A stretch of DNA of 64,000 nucleotides from Actinopolymorpha cephalotaxi (GCF_013408535.1 NZ_JACBZA010000001.1:3618850-3682849), one strand, 5' to 3'. Shown: positions 42,309-51,210, numbered from the stretch's first letter. Made by a program: numbers and translations. The notes: generated by a model from the letters alone, not told the origin.

Positions 42309-42986
42309 TCATGTCGTCGCGGTCGGGTCGACCGGGCGTCCGGCGGGACGCAGCCGGGCGGACAGCCGTTCGCGTACGTCCGGCCAGTCGTCGTCGGTCA
42401 TCGCGAACTGCACGGTGTCGCGCCAGCTCCCGTCCCGGCGCAACCTGTGCTTGCGCAACACTCCTTCGCGCCGGGCGCCGAGCCGGGCGATCGCGGCCTG
42501 GGAGCGGTCGTTGCGGATGTCGGTGTGCCAGACCACCCGCACCGCGCCGAGGTCGTCGAACGCCCGGCGCAGCAGCAGCAGCTTCGCCTCGGTGTTGACG
42601 CCGGTACGCCACCAGCGCCGGCCGAGCCAGGTGTGGCCGATGGCGACCGTGCGCAGGTCGGGGTCGATCTCGTAGTACGACGTGGTGCCCGCCACCTCAC
42701 CCGTCACCGCGTCGAGCTGGGTCCACGGAAGGAGCACCCGCTTGTCCCGTTGCGCGAGGACCGCGCGGACGAACGCCTCGCCCTCCTCGCGGTTCCTCGG
42801 CACCCGGGTGATCCGCAGGTGCTGGAAGACCTGGTCGTCGGCGGCGGCCGCGAGCCCCTCGGCGTGGGCGAGGGACATCGGCTCCAGCCGTACGTGGTCG
42901 CCGGACAACACGGGCGCCTCGTACCACCGGTCGGCGGGCGCGGGCGTGGTCTCGTGGGTGGATTCGGCGGCGGAGGTCTCGACCAT
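42309..42986 (-). CDS. GNAT-family N-acetyltransferase (RimJ/RimL-like)
   Basis: 225 residues. The GNAT pattern is visible: VRLEPMSLAHAEGL, TTSYYEIDPDLRTVAIGHTWLGRRWWRTGVNTEAKLLLL and NDRSQAAIARLGARREGVLRKH, the last being the C-terminal AcCoA and substrate strand typical of RimJ/RimL. It probably acetylates a small molecule or protein N-terminus. ATG 42986 is preferred, since the frame upstream runs into the divergent regulator's promoter. It is divergent from the MocR gene by 123 bases. Confidence 0.88.
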   Translation of the reverse strand: MVETSAAESTHETTPAPADRWYEAPVLSGDHVRLEPMSLAHAEGLAAAADDQVFQHLRITRVPRNREEGEAFVRAVLAQRDKRVLLPWTQLDAVTGEVAGTTSYYEIDPDLRTVAIGHTWLGRRWWRTGVNTEAKLLLLRRAFDDLGAVRVVWHTDIRNDRSQAAIARLGARREGVLRKHRLRRDGSWRDTVQFAMTDDDWPDVRERLSARLRPAGRPVDPTATT

Positions 42987-43083
42987 CGCGGGGCTCCCGT
43001 GGGACGTGTCGGTGTTCGTACTTCCGCTGCTGGGCGGCCGGATCCGTGGAACGCGTTCCCCGGGGCTCGGCACTTGCCAGCAG

Positions 43084-43101
43084 GTTTGTTTTAGTACAAA
43101 C
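43084..43101. promoter_or_regulatory. GTTTGT-N6-ACAAAC operator candidate
   Basis: A perfect 6-bp inverted repeat lies 8 bases before the MocR start and overlaps its likely -10 region. Such a position suits autoregulation by the GntR-type DNA-binding domain and possible control of the divergent GNAT gene. Confidence 0.5.
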
Positions 43102-43109
43102 TTAGGATT

Positions 43110-44438
43110 GTGTCCTCACGATATGGCATCGTCGGCGCGACGTCGAGCGCAATTGCCGCCAGCGTGGAGTCCGGGGTCCGCTCCGGCGACCTGACCCCGG
43201 GGACCAGGCTGCCCGCCGTCCGCGTGCTGGCACAGGAACTGGACGTGAGCCCGGGCACCGTCGCCGCGGCCTACCGCACGCTGCGCCAGCGGGGCGTGAT
43301 CGAGACCGACGGCCGGCGCGGTACGCGAGTCCGCCCGGTTCCCGCCGTCGCCAGCCGGTCCCGGACCCGGCTTCCCGTGCCCGCGGGCGCCCGGAACCTC
43401 TCCGTCGGCGGGCCCGACCCGGCGCTGCTGCCGTCGCTGCGTTCGCCCCTGCGGCGGATCCCGGCCGGCCCGGTGACCTACGGCTCGGGTTCGGGCGTGC
43501 GGCCCGAGCTCGCCGAACTGGCCCGGCGCAGGCTGGTCGCCGACGGGGTGCCCGCCGACGACCTCACCATCACCAGTGGCTGCCTGGCCGCCGTCGAACG
43601 CGTCCTCGACGCGCACCTGTCCCCCGGCGACCCGGTGGCGGTGGAGGACCCCGGATGGGCGAACCTGTTCGACCTGCTGGCCGCGATGGGGCTACCGGTC
43701 GTGCCCGTGCCGGTCGACGACGACGGCCCCGACCCCGACGGCGTGGAGCAGGCGCTGCGGCGTGGCGCCCGGGCGCTGGTGGTCACCAGCAGGGCGCAGA
43801 ACCCGTTCGGCTCCCAGGTGAGTGAGCGCAGAGCGGCCCGGCTGCGCGGGATTCTGGACCGGCACCGCGAGGTGCTGGTCGTCGAGGACGACCACGCCGC
43901 CGAACTCGCCGCCGAGCCGCTTCGGCCGCTGGCCGGCGCGACGGCGCACTGGGCGATGGTGCGGTCGGTCTCCAAGCCGTACGGGCCCGACCTGCGCTGC
44001 GCCGTCCTCGCCGGGGACAGCGAGACGATCGGCCGGGTCGAGGGCCGCCAGGCGGTGGTGATGCGATGGGTGTCGACGATCCTGCAGAACCTCGTCGTCG
44101 CCCTGTGGGAGGACGAGTCGGTCGCCGAACAGGTGACGCGCGCCGGTGCGCTCTACGACGAACGCAGGGACGCCCTGGTCGCCGCGCTCACCCGGCGCGG
44201 GGTCGCCGCACACGGCCGCTCGGGCCTGAACGTGTGGGTTCCCGTCGAGGACGAGACCGGTGTCTGTGCGCGGCTGCTGGAGGAGGGGTGGGTGGTGGCC
44301 CCGGGCGCGGGCTTCCGGGTGCGAAGTCGGCCCGGCGTACGGATCACCGTCGCCGGGCTGCCGGTCGAGGACGCCGACCGGCTGGCCGACGCGATCGTCG
44401 CGGCCACCCGGCCCGCCCGCGGGACCTACGCCGTGTAG
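43110..44438 (+). CDS. MocR/GntR-type regulator with aminotransferase fold
   Basis: 442 residues. A winged helix (about 12-75: SVESGVRSGDLTPGTRLPAVRVLAQELDVSPGTVAAAYRTL) is joined to a fold-type I aminotransferase-like domain (about 95-435). The domain contains TSGCLAAVERVL, VEDPGWANLFDLL and VEDDHAAELA; SVSKPYGPDLRCAVLAG holds the PLP lysine (SVSK). It probably senses PLP or an amino compound and regulates nearby genes. GTG 43110 starts just ahead of the DNA-binding domain. A 16-base tandem repeat spans its stop codon. Confidence 0.9.
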   Translation: MSSRYGIVGATSSAIAASVESGVRSGDLTPGTRLPAVRVLAQELDVSPGTVAAAYRTLRQRGVIETDGRRGTRVRPVPAVASRSRTRLPVPAGARNLSVGGPDPALLPSLRSPLRRIPAGPVTYGSGSGVRPELAELARRRLVADGVPADDLTITSGCLAAVERVLDAHLSPGDPVAVEDPGWANLFDLLAAMGLPVVPVPVDDDGPDPDGVEQALRRGARALVVTSRAQNPFGSQVSERRAARLRGILDRHREVLVVEDDHAAELAAEPLRPLAGATAHWAMVRSVSKPYGPDLRCAVLAGDSETIGRVEGRQAVVMRWVSTILQNLVVALWEDESVAEQVTRAGALYDERRDALVAALTRRGVAAHGRSGLNVWVPVEDETGVCARLLEEGWVVAPGAGFRVRSRPGVRITVAGLPVEDADRLADAIVAATRPARGTYAV

Positions 44439-44469
44439 GACGTACGCCGTGCAGGACCTACGCCGTCCA
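44422..44469. repeat. Three tandem copies of a 16-base unit across a stop codon
   Basis: GGACCTACGCCGTGTA (44422-44437), GGACGTACGCCGTGCA (44438-44453) and GGACCTACGCCGTCCA (44454-44469), with a fourth degenerate start. The MocR TAG stop spans units one and two. Confidence 0.85.
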
Positions 44470-44482
44470 GGTCGTACGGAGG

Positions 44483-44677
44483 TCAGCGGTGCAGCTGGTT
44501 CCGGTTGCGCAGCCGGTGCAGGCGGCGCCGCTGGGAGTCGTCCAGCATGAGGTATCCGACGACCGGTGCGGCGACCACCGCGACTATCAGCAGGGCAGCC
44601 AGCCAGTTGGGCAGCAGCCACCAACCGAGGAGGGCGACGAGGACGCCGCCGATGACGTACTTGGTGCGGTTCGACAT
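44483..44677 (-). CDS. 64-residue two-helix membrane protein (copy B)
   Basis: This is a paralogue of the protein at 37436-37630, with the same length, two hydrophobic helices and the basic end LMLDDSQRRRLHRLRNRNQLHR. Unlike copy A it is not coupled to another gene; it lies alone between the MocR gene and the 5'-nucleotidase. ATG 44677 follows GAGGATGAG. Keeping two close copies within 7 kb suggests a dosage effect or separate partners. Function is unknown. Confidence 0.8.
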   Translation of the reverse strand: MSNRTKYVIGGVLVALLGWWLLPNWLAALLIVAVVAAPVVGYLMLDDSQRRRLHRLRNRNQLHR

Positions 44678-44773
44678 GTGCTCATCCTCTGCCCTGAACC
44701 GCCCGCGGGCTCTCCGGCATCACCCTGGGATCTCCCGGAGGGCCCGCGTGGTTCGGGCGCGATTGGGCCCGGT

Positions 44774-46636
44774 TTACGGCTGAATGATCACCGGTGTCCC
44801 GTTGGCCACCAGCTGCCAGTCACGGGAGAAGAAGACCGTCGGGTCGATCTCACCGGCCGCGGTCACCCAGTTGATCAGCAGCTGCCGGATCTCCACCTGG
44901 GCGTTGTAGAGCACCTCGGCGGTCTTCACGCCCGGGAAGTTGCCGCCGCCGGACTGGCGGTAGTTGTTGACGGCGAGCGCGAACTCCTGGTCGGCGGCCA
45001 CCGGCGCGCCGGCGTAGCTGAGCCCGGTGATCCGCTCACCGACGGGCTTGGCGATGTCGATGTCGTACGTCAACGGCGCGTCCAGCCCGGCCACGACGTC
45101 GTAGTTGTAGTCGGGCGTGCCCTTGGGCGAGGTCGGCGTCGGCGCGTTCGTCACGTCGTCGGGCGCGAACGGGCCCACGCCGTCGACCTGCTTGAAGTAG
45201 GCCGCGGACTGCTCGAGGTAGGCCTTCAGCTGGGCGCCGGTGAAGCGCACCGCGAGCAGGGTGTTGTCGAAGATGTAGAGGCCCGCGACGTCGCGCACCG
45301 ACACCTGACCGGCCGGGATCTCCGCGTCCTTGTTGAACGGCGCGGCGATCGACAGCACCGGCAGGTCGGCCGCGGCGGAGCCCGCGAGCGCCTTCTTGAC
45401 CGCGTCCGCCTGGACGTAGTTGACGAAGTCCAGCGCCGGAGTGTCCTCGTACCGCGCGGTCGACGCCGACATCGCCACCTTGGACGTGCCGATCGGCGAG
45501 TTGACGTAGGTGATCACGTCGTCGTGGTCGGCCTTGAGCAGCGCCACGATCTCGTCGTCCTCGGGGACGGTGTTGGAGTTGAGCACCTGCGAACCACGGC
45601 CCACCACCTGCCAGCCGCGCTGCGCGGACCAGCGCAGGTCGAGCTCGATCAGGCTCAGCCGGCGTCCCCAGTAGGAGGGCTCGGTGAGGACGACCTGCGC
45701 CCCGGTCTCCTTGTTGGTGACGAACCGCTCCGGGATCTCCACGTGGGCGTGCCCGACCAGGATGGCGTCGATGCCGGGCACCTGCTCGGCCACGAGGGTG
45801 GAGGCGTTCTCCGGCCAGGGCAGGGCGTCGCCGTAGGAGGAGGATGTGTCGGCGCCGGAGTGCGCGGACACGATCACGACGTCACAGCCGGCCCGGCGCA
45901 TCTTCGGCACCCAGACCTTCGCCTGCTCGACCAGGCCGGGGAACGTCATCCGGCCCTCGACGTTGGCCTTGTCCCAGATCGCGATGCCGGGGTTGGTGAG
46001 GCCGAGGATGCCGACCCGCACCGGGCGCATGCCCCGGAACCGCACCAGCTTGATGACGTACGGCTGGAACGCCGGCCGGCCGGTGCTCGCGTTCAGCGCG
46101 TTGGCGCCGAGCAGCGGGAAGTCGAGCTGCTCCTCGAACGTGCGCAGCAGCGGGATGCCGTAGTTGAACTCGTGGTTGCCGAGCGCCGCGGCGTCGTAGC
46201 CGATGGCGTTCATCGCCGCGGCCATCGGGTGGACGCGGGTCTTCGAGATCGGCTCGATGCGCGCGTAGTAGTAGGCCAGCGGGGTGCCCTGGATGGTGTC
46301 GCCCGCGTCGATCAGCAGGGTGTTGCCGCGGCCGCGCTTCTCGCGGACGGCGTTGACCAGGCTGGACACCTTGGCCAGGCCGATGTCGTCGGGGTTGGTG
46401 TCGCTGCCGAACTCGTGGTCGGCGTAGTAGTCCCAGTTGAAGACGTTGCCGTGCAGGTCGGTCGTGCCCATCACGGTGAGCCGGTGGCTGCCGTCGGCCG
46501 GACGGGCGGCGTCGACGCCGTCGGCCCATGCGGGCCCGGCCCGGAATCCCGCGGCGGCCAGGACGGCGGCGGCACCGCCGGCGAGGACGCCGCGTCGGCC
46601 GACGAGAGTGCGCTCTGCGTGGGTGTGCTGGGGCAC
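44774..46636 (-). CDS. Secreted 5'-nucleotidase/2',3'-cyclic phosphodiesterase
   Basis: 620 residues. A twin-arginine signal (GRRGVLAGGAAAVLAAAG, cleavage near AWA-D) precedes the calcineurin-like domain: TTDLHGN, IDAGDTIQG, LGNHEFNYG, VSAHSGAD and LVGHAHVEIP hold the dimetal ligands. The C-terminal nucleotide-binding domain (about 400-590) has NYVQADAV and ALAVNNYRQSGGGNFPG. It is a UshA/CpdB-type enzyme scavenging phosphate and nucleosides outside the cell. GTG 46636 follows AAGGAG. The family is usually 550-650 residues, so the gene is complete. Confidence 0.92.
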   Translation of the reverse strand: MPQHTHAERTLVGRRGVLAGGAAAVLAAAGFRAGPAWADGVDAARPADGSHRLTVMGTTDLHGNVFNWDYYADHEFGSDTNPDDIGLAKVSSLVNAVREKRGRGNTLLIDAGDTIQGTPLAYYYARIEPISKTRVHPMAAAMNAIGYDAAALGNHEFNYGIPLLRTFEEQLDFPLLGANALNASTGRPAFQPYVIKLVRFRGMRPVRVGILGLTNPGIAIWDKANVEGRMTFPGLVEQAKVWVPKMRRAGCDVVIVSAHSGADTSSSYGDALPWPENASTLVAEQVPGIDAILVGHAHVEIPERFVTNKETGAQVVLTEPSYWGRRLSLIELDLRWSAQRGWQVVGRGSQVLNSNTVPEDDEIVALLKADHDDVITYVNSPIGTSKVAMSASTARYEDTPALDFVNYVQADAVKKALAGSAAADLPVLSIAAPFNKDAEIPAGQVSVRDVAGLYIFDNTLLAVRFTGAQLKAYLEQSAAYFKQVDGVGPFAPDDVTNAPTPTSPKGTPDYNYDVVAGLDAPLTYDIDIAKPVGERITGLSYAGAPVAADQEFALAVNNYRQSGGGNFPGVKTAEVLYNAQVEIRQLLINWVTAAGEIDPTVFFSRDWQLVANGTPVIIQP

Positions 46637-46837
46637 GAGGTCTCCTTCGCGAGGTGCGGCCGGCGGGCTGACGGGTGTGGTCGCCGGGCGACGCGGGACT
46701 GTCTTCGTGGTGGTCCCGAGGTGGCGAAACGTAGCGTACGCGAGAGTTCGGACAAGCCGTACGAATGCGCGACGAACGGCGCATGCACGGGAGGTTCTCC
46801 GGCGTGGGGCCGCCAGGCAGGACGCGCCGCTCGGCGC

Positions 46838-48835
46838 TCAGTCCGGGCGCCGGGCGCGGGCGACCAGATCCGGCCCGTGCCCGGGAAGGCCGCGCTGCAG
46901 CAGGCGGAACGGCAGGGTGGCGTACTCCGTGACCGCGCCGTACAACGGCGACCTCGGTTGCAGGAGGCGTCCGCTCTCGTTGGCGTGTTCGGCCATCGAC
47001 ACCATCTGCCGCTGCCGGCGGCGGCCGACCTGGTTGCGTGCCGCCTCCAGGGCGTAACCCAGCGGGCCGCCGAACTGGCGCACCTCCACCCGCTCCAGGC
47101 CGACCTCGCGCAGGATCCGTGCCAGGTCGCCGGGTTCGTAGCGGCGGAAGTGCCCGGCCGTGGCGTCCGCGGGGCCGTACCGGTGCTGGAACGCCGGGGT
47201 GCTCAGCAGCAGCCAGCCGCCCGGGCGGAGCCGGCCGGCCCACTCGGCCAGCGCCTTCTCGTCGTGTTCGAGGTGCTCGATCACCTCGAACGCGCACACC
47301 AGGTCGAACTCCTCGCCGTCCCGCAGGGCCGACAGGTCGCCGTTGCGGACCTCACCGCGCCCGCCCGCCTCCGCGAGCCGGGCCCGGGCGACCGCGCACG
47401 AGTCCGGGTCGGGCTCCAGGCCGAGGTAGTCGTACCGCTGCGCGAGCCGGGCGCCGAAAGCTCCCTGTCCACAGCCGACCTCCAGCACCGACGCGGACCG
47501 GGAACCGGACTCGGACTCGGACGGCAGCATCCGGGAGACGAGATCCCAGCGCAGCCAGGCGTTCGGGCTGAGCGGAGGAAGAACGGCAGTAGCCACGGGC
47601 GCCGGGGAGGACCGCGGTACGCGGACGCGGCCGGACGCGGGAACCGGCGCGACCAGGCGGTCGAGCAGCGGCCGGACGACCTCCTCGGGAGCGAAGTGCT
47701 CGCGGGCGACCCGGCCGGCCGCGGCCCGCAACGCGGCGACCCTCTGCGGGTCGCGCCGCAGGCGGCGCAGCGCCGTCGCCAGCGCGGTCGCGCTCCCGGG
47801 CGGGACGTACACGACGGCGTCACCGAACGCCCGCCGCTGCGGCGCCGTGTCCGAGGTCACCACCACACAGCCGGCGGCCGCGCCCTGGAAGACCTTGTTG
47901 GGAACGACCCGCAGCGCCTTGGGCCCGGTGCCGAAGATGCCGAGACACACGTCGTGCTCGGCGACGAGCTTCGGCAGCTCCGCCGGCGGCACCCAGCCCA
48001 GCCAGCGCACCCGCGGGTCGCCCGCCGCGGCCGCCCTGGTGCGATCGAGGTCCTGCCCGTGGCCGATCATCGTGACCTCGATCGGCTCGCTGGCCAGCAG
48101 CCCGATCGCGGTGCCGATCAGCGGCGCGCCCTGAAGTGGCGTGAAGACGCCGAAGAACACCACCCGCAGGGGTTCCGCACGGCGTGCCCCCACCGCCGTC
48201 GCCGCACGGAGGTCGTCCCGGCGGCCGTTCAGGCCGTACTGCCCGGGCCGCCCGTTCGTCGCGGGAGCGTCGGCGATCGGGCCCCCACTACCGGGGGTTC
48301 GGGCCGCGGCGAACCACTCCTCCCCCACGCCCACCGGCACCACGACCGCCCGGTGCCGCCGGCGCGAGGGCACCAGCTCCCGGTGTTCCTCGGTGTCGAC
48401 GACGATCACGTCCGCGCAGGACAACGCCGCCCGGTCGAGCGCTCGGAGCAGGGTCAGCTTGACGCCGCCGGTCTCGCCGCGGTCGCGGGCGGTGTCGGCG
48501 GCGAAGACGAGATGGTCGAGCACGATCGTCGTACGCCGGAACAACACCCGGGCCAGCAGCACGTCGAAGTGGCCGAGGTAGCCCACCAGCACCACGTCCG
48601 GGGGTGGAAGCTCACGGGCACCCGCCACCAGGTGGCGCCAGGCGCTCAGGACGCGGACGGCCAGCGAGGCCACCAGCCACGGGCGGCGAAGGATCTCCAC
48701 CCGGCCGGCGGTGTCGATGCCCAGGGGCGCGTTGCACTCGGCGACCTCTGCCCCGTGCCGGCGCAGGCCTTCGGCGAGGATGCCGACGCGCGGATGACTA
48801 CGTGTGTCGTACGTCCCGAACATCACCACCCGCAC
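46838..48835 (-). CDS. Glycosyltransferase-methyltransferase fusion protein
   Basis: 665 residues. Residues 1-400 form a GT-B glycosyltransferase resembling family 4: VRVVMFGTYDTRSHPRVGIL, VVFFGVFTPLQG, and the donor-site region PNKVFQGAAAGCVVVTS. Residues ~430-660 form a class I methyltransferase: VLEVGCGQGAFGARLA, then CAFEVIEHLEHDEKALAEWAGRLRPGGWLLLSTP. A single chain would add and then methylate a sugar, or modify a lipid-linked acceptor. GTG 48835 is chosen because TAGTGT lies eight bases before it and the family starts with MRVVMFGTYD; GTG 48847 is also possible. It is divergent from a UPF0104 membrane gene. Confidence 0.85.
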   Translation of the reverse strand: MRVVMFGTYDTRSHPRVGILAEGLRRHGAEVAECNAPLGIDTAGRVEILRRPWLVASLAVRVLSAWRHLVAGARELPPPDVVLVGYLGHFDVLLARVLFRRTTIVLDHLVFAADTARDRGETGGVKLTLLRALDRAALSCADVIVVDTEEHRELVPSRRRHRAVVVPVGVGEEWFAAARTPGSGGPIADAPATNGRPGQYGLNGRRDDLRAATAVGARRAEPLRVVFFGVFTPLQGAPLIGTAIGLLASEPIEVTMIGHGQDLDRTRAAAAGDPRVRWLGWVPPAELPKLVAEHDVCLGIFGTGPKALRVVPNKVFQGAAAGCVVVTSDTAPQRRAFGDAVVYVPPGSATALATALRRLRRDPQRVAALRAAAGRVAREHFAPEEVVRPLLDRLVAPVPASGRVRVPRSSPAPVATAVLPPLSPNAWLRWDLVSRMLPSESESGSRSASVLEVGCGQGAFGARLAQRYDYLGLEPDPDSCAVARARLAEAGGRGEVRNGDLSALRDGEEFDLVCAFEVIEHLEHDEKALAEWAGRLRPGGWLLLSTPAFQHRYGPADATAGHFRRYEPGDLARILREVGLERVEVRQFGGPLGYALEAARNQVGRRRQRQMVSMAEHANESGRLLQPRSPLYGAVTEYATLPFRLLQRGLPGHGPDLVARARRPD

Positions 48836-48869
48836 GGAGAACGACACTAACAGTGAGTACGCCGTGCCG

Positions 48870-48875
48870 TACGCT
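48870..48875 (+). promoter_or_regulatory. Leaderless -10 box of the UPF0104 gene
   Basis: TACGCT, seven bases, then GTG 48883. Confidence 0.45.
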
Positions 48876-48882
48876 TCCGTCC

Positions 48883-49848
48883 GTGTTCTCGCTCCGTGTC
48901 GTCACTACGTCAGCACTCCGGGTGATCAACGGCAGGGCGGTGCGCCTGGGTTTCGCGGCGATCGCGGTGACCTTCGGCGTCCTCGCCGTCGCCACCCGGT
49001 GGGCCGAGGTCACCTCCGCGCTGGGCCGGCTGCACCCGCTGCTGGTGCTCGCCGCGCTGGCGCCGGCGATCCTCGCCCTGACCTGCGCGATGGTGATGTG
49101 GCGGCTGCTGCTGGCCGGGCTGGGCTCGCGGCTGCCGGCCCGGGTGGCCGCGCGGGTGCTGTTCGTCAGCCAGCTCGGCAAGCACCTGCCGGGTTCGGTG
49201 TGGCCGATGCTCGCGCAGATGGAGCTCGGCCGCGACCACGGCGTCCCACGGCGCCGGACCGCCACGGCGTTCGTCCTCACGATGCTGTTCAGCCTCACCA
49301 CCGGTCTGCTGGTCGCCACCGGGACGCTGCCGTTCGCGGCCGGTGCGCAGACCCGGGACTACCGGTGGGCGTTCCTGCTCACTCCTCTCCTCCTCGCCCT
49401 GCTGCACCCGCGGGTCCTCGATCCGCTGCTCACCCGCCTGCTGAAACTCGTGCGCCGGCCCGCGATGGAGCGCCCGCTCACCGGACGTACGACGGCGCTG
49501 GTGGCGGCGACCGGCGTGGTCCAGTGGTTGCTGAACGGCCTGCACGCGTGGATCCTCGCCGTCGGGCTCGGCGCCGACCCGGTGGCGGCAGTTCCGCTGG
49601 CGGTGGGCGGCTTCGCCCTCGCCTGGTGCGTGGGGTTCCTGGTGGTGGTCACCCCGGCCGGGCTCGGCGTGCGCGAGGCGGTCCTGGTCGCGACGCTCGC
49701 ACCCGTGCTGGCCCCGGCCGACGCGCTCGTCCTCGCGCTGGTGTCCCGGGTGCTGCTGACCGCTTCCGACCTCATCCTCGCCGGCGCGAGCGTGACGTCG
49801 ATGCGGGGTTCGCGGCACCACCGGACGACCCGCGAACCGGTCAGCTGA
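48883..49848 (+). CDS. UPF0104/lysylphosphatidylglycerol synthase transmembrane-region protein
   Basis: 321 residues with about eight membrane helices. LFVSQLGKHLPGSVWPMLAQMELGRDHGVPRRRTATA and the late FLVVVTPAGLGVREAVLVATL are the two conserved cores of the flippase-like UPF0104/LPG-synthase membrane region. Such proteins are thought to move lipids or lipid-linked sugars. The divergent glycosyltransferase-methyltransferase supports a glycolipid role here. GTG 48883 lies seven bases after TACGCT; the in-frame GTG 48853 overlaps the opposite gene's promoter. Confidence 0.85.
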   Translation: MFSLRVVTTSALRVINGRAVRLGFAAIAVTFGVLAVATRWAEVTSALGRLHPLLVLAALAPAILALTCAMVMWRLLLAGLGSRLPARVAARVLFVSQLGKHLPGSVWPMLAQMELGRDHGVPRRRTATAFVLTMLFSLTTGLLVATGTLPFAAGAQTRDYRWAFLLTPLLLALLHPRVLDPLLTRLLKLVRRPAMERPLTGRTTALVAATGVVQWLLNGLHAWILAVGLGADPVAAVPLAVGGFALAWCVGFLVVVTPAGLGVREAVLVATLAPVLAPADALVLALVSRVLLTASDLILAGASVTSMRGSRHHRTTREPVS

Positions 49849-49862
49849 CGGAGTCGTCAACC

Positions 49863-49895
49863 GGCGATTGACACCCGGGGGTGATGTCAATCGCC
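49863..49895. terminator. Bidirectional hairpin between UPF0104 and hmgA
   Basis: GGCGATTGACA (49863-49873) pairs perfectly with TGTCAATCGCC (49885-49895) around an 11-base loop. It lies between two convergent genes. There is no T-run, as is usual in actinobacteria. Confidence 0.75.
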
Positions 49896-49919
49896 GCCTG
49901 ACAGCGCCTCGGCAGCGAC

Positions 49920-51122
49920 TCAGGTGGCGCGGCGGCCGGCCCAGGTCCAGGCGTACACGCCGTCGTCGCTGGCGATGCCGGCCTCGCCGAGCTCCAGCGG
50001 GCGGAAGGTGTCGACCATGACCGCGAGCTCGTCGAAGTACTCCGCACCCAGCGCCGCCTCGATCGCGCTCGGCTGCGGCCCGTGGGCGTACCCGCCGGGA
50101 TGCAGGGAGATCGAGCCCAGCCCGATCCCGGAACCCTTGCGCGCCTCGTAGTCGCCGCCGCAGTAGAACATCACCTCGTCGCTGTCGACGTTGGAGTGGT
50201 AGTAGGGCACCGGGATCGCCAGCGGGTGGTAGTCGACCTTGCGGGGGCAGAAGTTGCAGACCACGAAGTTGGTGCCCTCGAAGACCTGGTGCACCGGAGG
50301 CGGCTGGTGGACCCGGCCGGTGATCGGCTCGAAGTCGGAGACGTTGAACGTGTAGGGGTACAGACAGCCGTCCCAGCCCACCACGTCGAACGGGTGGGTG
50401 GCGTAGACCATCCGGGTGCCGACGATGCCCGCGGGCCCCTGGCCGCGGTGCTTCACCAGGACCTCGACGTCCTCGCCCTCGCGGACGTACGGCTCCTCGG
50501 GTCCGTGCAGGTCGCGTTCGCAGTAGGGCGAGTGCTCCAGGAACTGGCCGTAGCGCGAGAGGTACCGCTTGGGCGGGGAGATGTGGGAGTTGGCCTCGAT
50601 GCAGTACGCCTGCAGCGGGGTGTCGCCGGTCGGGATCCACCGGTGCGTGGTCGCCCGCGGCAGCAGGACATAGTCGCCTGGCCGGGCCTCGAGCACGCCG
50701 AACACCGTCTCCACCCGAGCCGTTCCGGACTCGACGTACACGCACTCGTCGCCGATCGCGTTGCGGTAGTACGGCGACTCCTCACCGGCCCAGACGTAGG
50801 ACAGCCGGACGTCGGCGTTGCCCAGCAGCAGCCGGCGGCCGGTTACGGCGTCCTGGGACTTCCAGTCCAGGTCGGCGAACAACCCGTGCAGCTTCAGGTG
50901 CCGCGGCGTCAGCGGGTGGTTGGCTTTGGTGGCGAGGTCGGGCAGCTCCCACACCCGGGAGTCGACGATGGCCGACGGCACGCCCGCGTGGTAGAGCAGC
51001 GACGAGTCGGAGGTGAAGCCCTCCTCACCCATCAGCTCCTCGCGGTAGAGGCCGCCGTCGGGCCGCCGGAACTGCGTGTGCCGCTTGGGCGGGACCTCGC
51101 CAACCCTGCGGTAGTAGGTCAT
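49920..51122 (-). CDS. hmgA: Homogentisate 1,2-dioxygenase
   Basis: 400 residues, a cupin-fold non-haem iron enzyme. HRWIPTG, PFDVVGWDGCLYPYTFNVSDFEPITGRVHQPPPVHQVFEG with its His ligands, and SLHPGGYAHGPQP match the family. It opens homogentisate to maleylacetoacetate in tyrosine and phenylalanine breakdown. ATG 51122 follows AAGGAG. It is 88 bases downstream of the MFS gene on the same strand and divergent from the fahA pair. Confidence 0.93.
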   Translation of the reverse strand: MTYYRRVGEVPPKRHTQFRRPDGGLYREELMGEEGFTSDSSLLYHAGVPSAIVDSRVWELPDLATKANHPLTPRHLKLHGLFADLDWKSQDAVTGRRLLLGNADVRLSYVWAGEESPYYRNAIGDECVYVESGTARVETVFGVLEARPGDYVLLPRATTHRWIPTGDTPLQAYCIEANSHISPPKRYLSRYGQFLEHSPYCERDLHGPEEPYVREGEDVEVLVKHRGQGPAGIVGTRMVYATHPFDVVGWDGCLYPYTFNVSDFEPITGRVHQPPPVHQVFEGTNFVVCNFCPRKVDYHPLAIPVPYYHSNVDSDEVMFYCGGDYEARKGSGIGLGSISLHPGGYAHGPQPSAIEAALGAEYFDELAVMVDTFRPLELGEAGIASDDGVYAWTWAGRRAT

Positions 51123-51210
51123 CGTCGGGCTCCTTCCGGCCGGGCCGCCGCGGCTGGTGGCGCGCTTTGGCCTGGCGTTCCCACAGGTTTGTGCCCCGAC
51201 CTTAGGCCGA

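Noticed and set aside
44066-48850. 1594-codon open frame on the plus strand
   Set aside because: It is antisense to the 5'-nucleotidase and the glycosyltransferase fusion, both with clear family motifs. The translation is Arg/Val/His-rich without domains, as GC-rich shadows usually are.
48845-48855. CACTAACAGTG palindrome as operator of the divergent glycosyltransferase and UPF0104 genes
   Set aside because: It is only 11 bases and is explained as well by the overlap of a -10 box and a GTG; too little to call a binding site.
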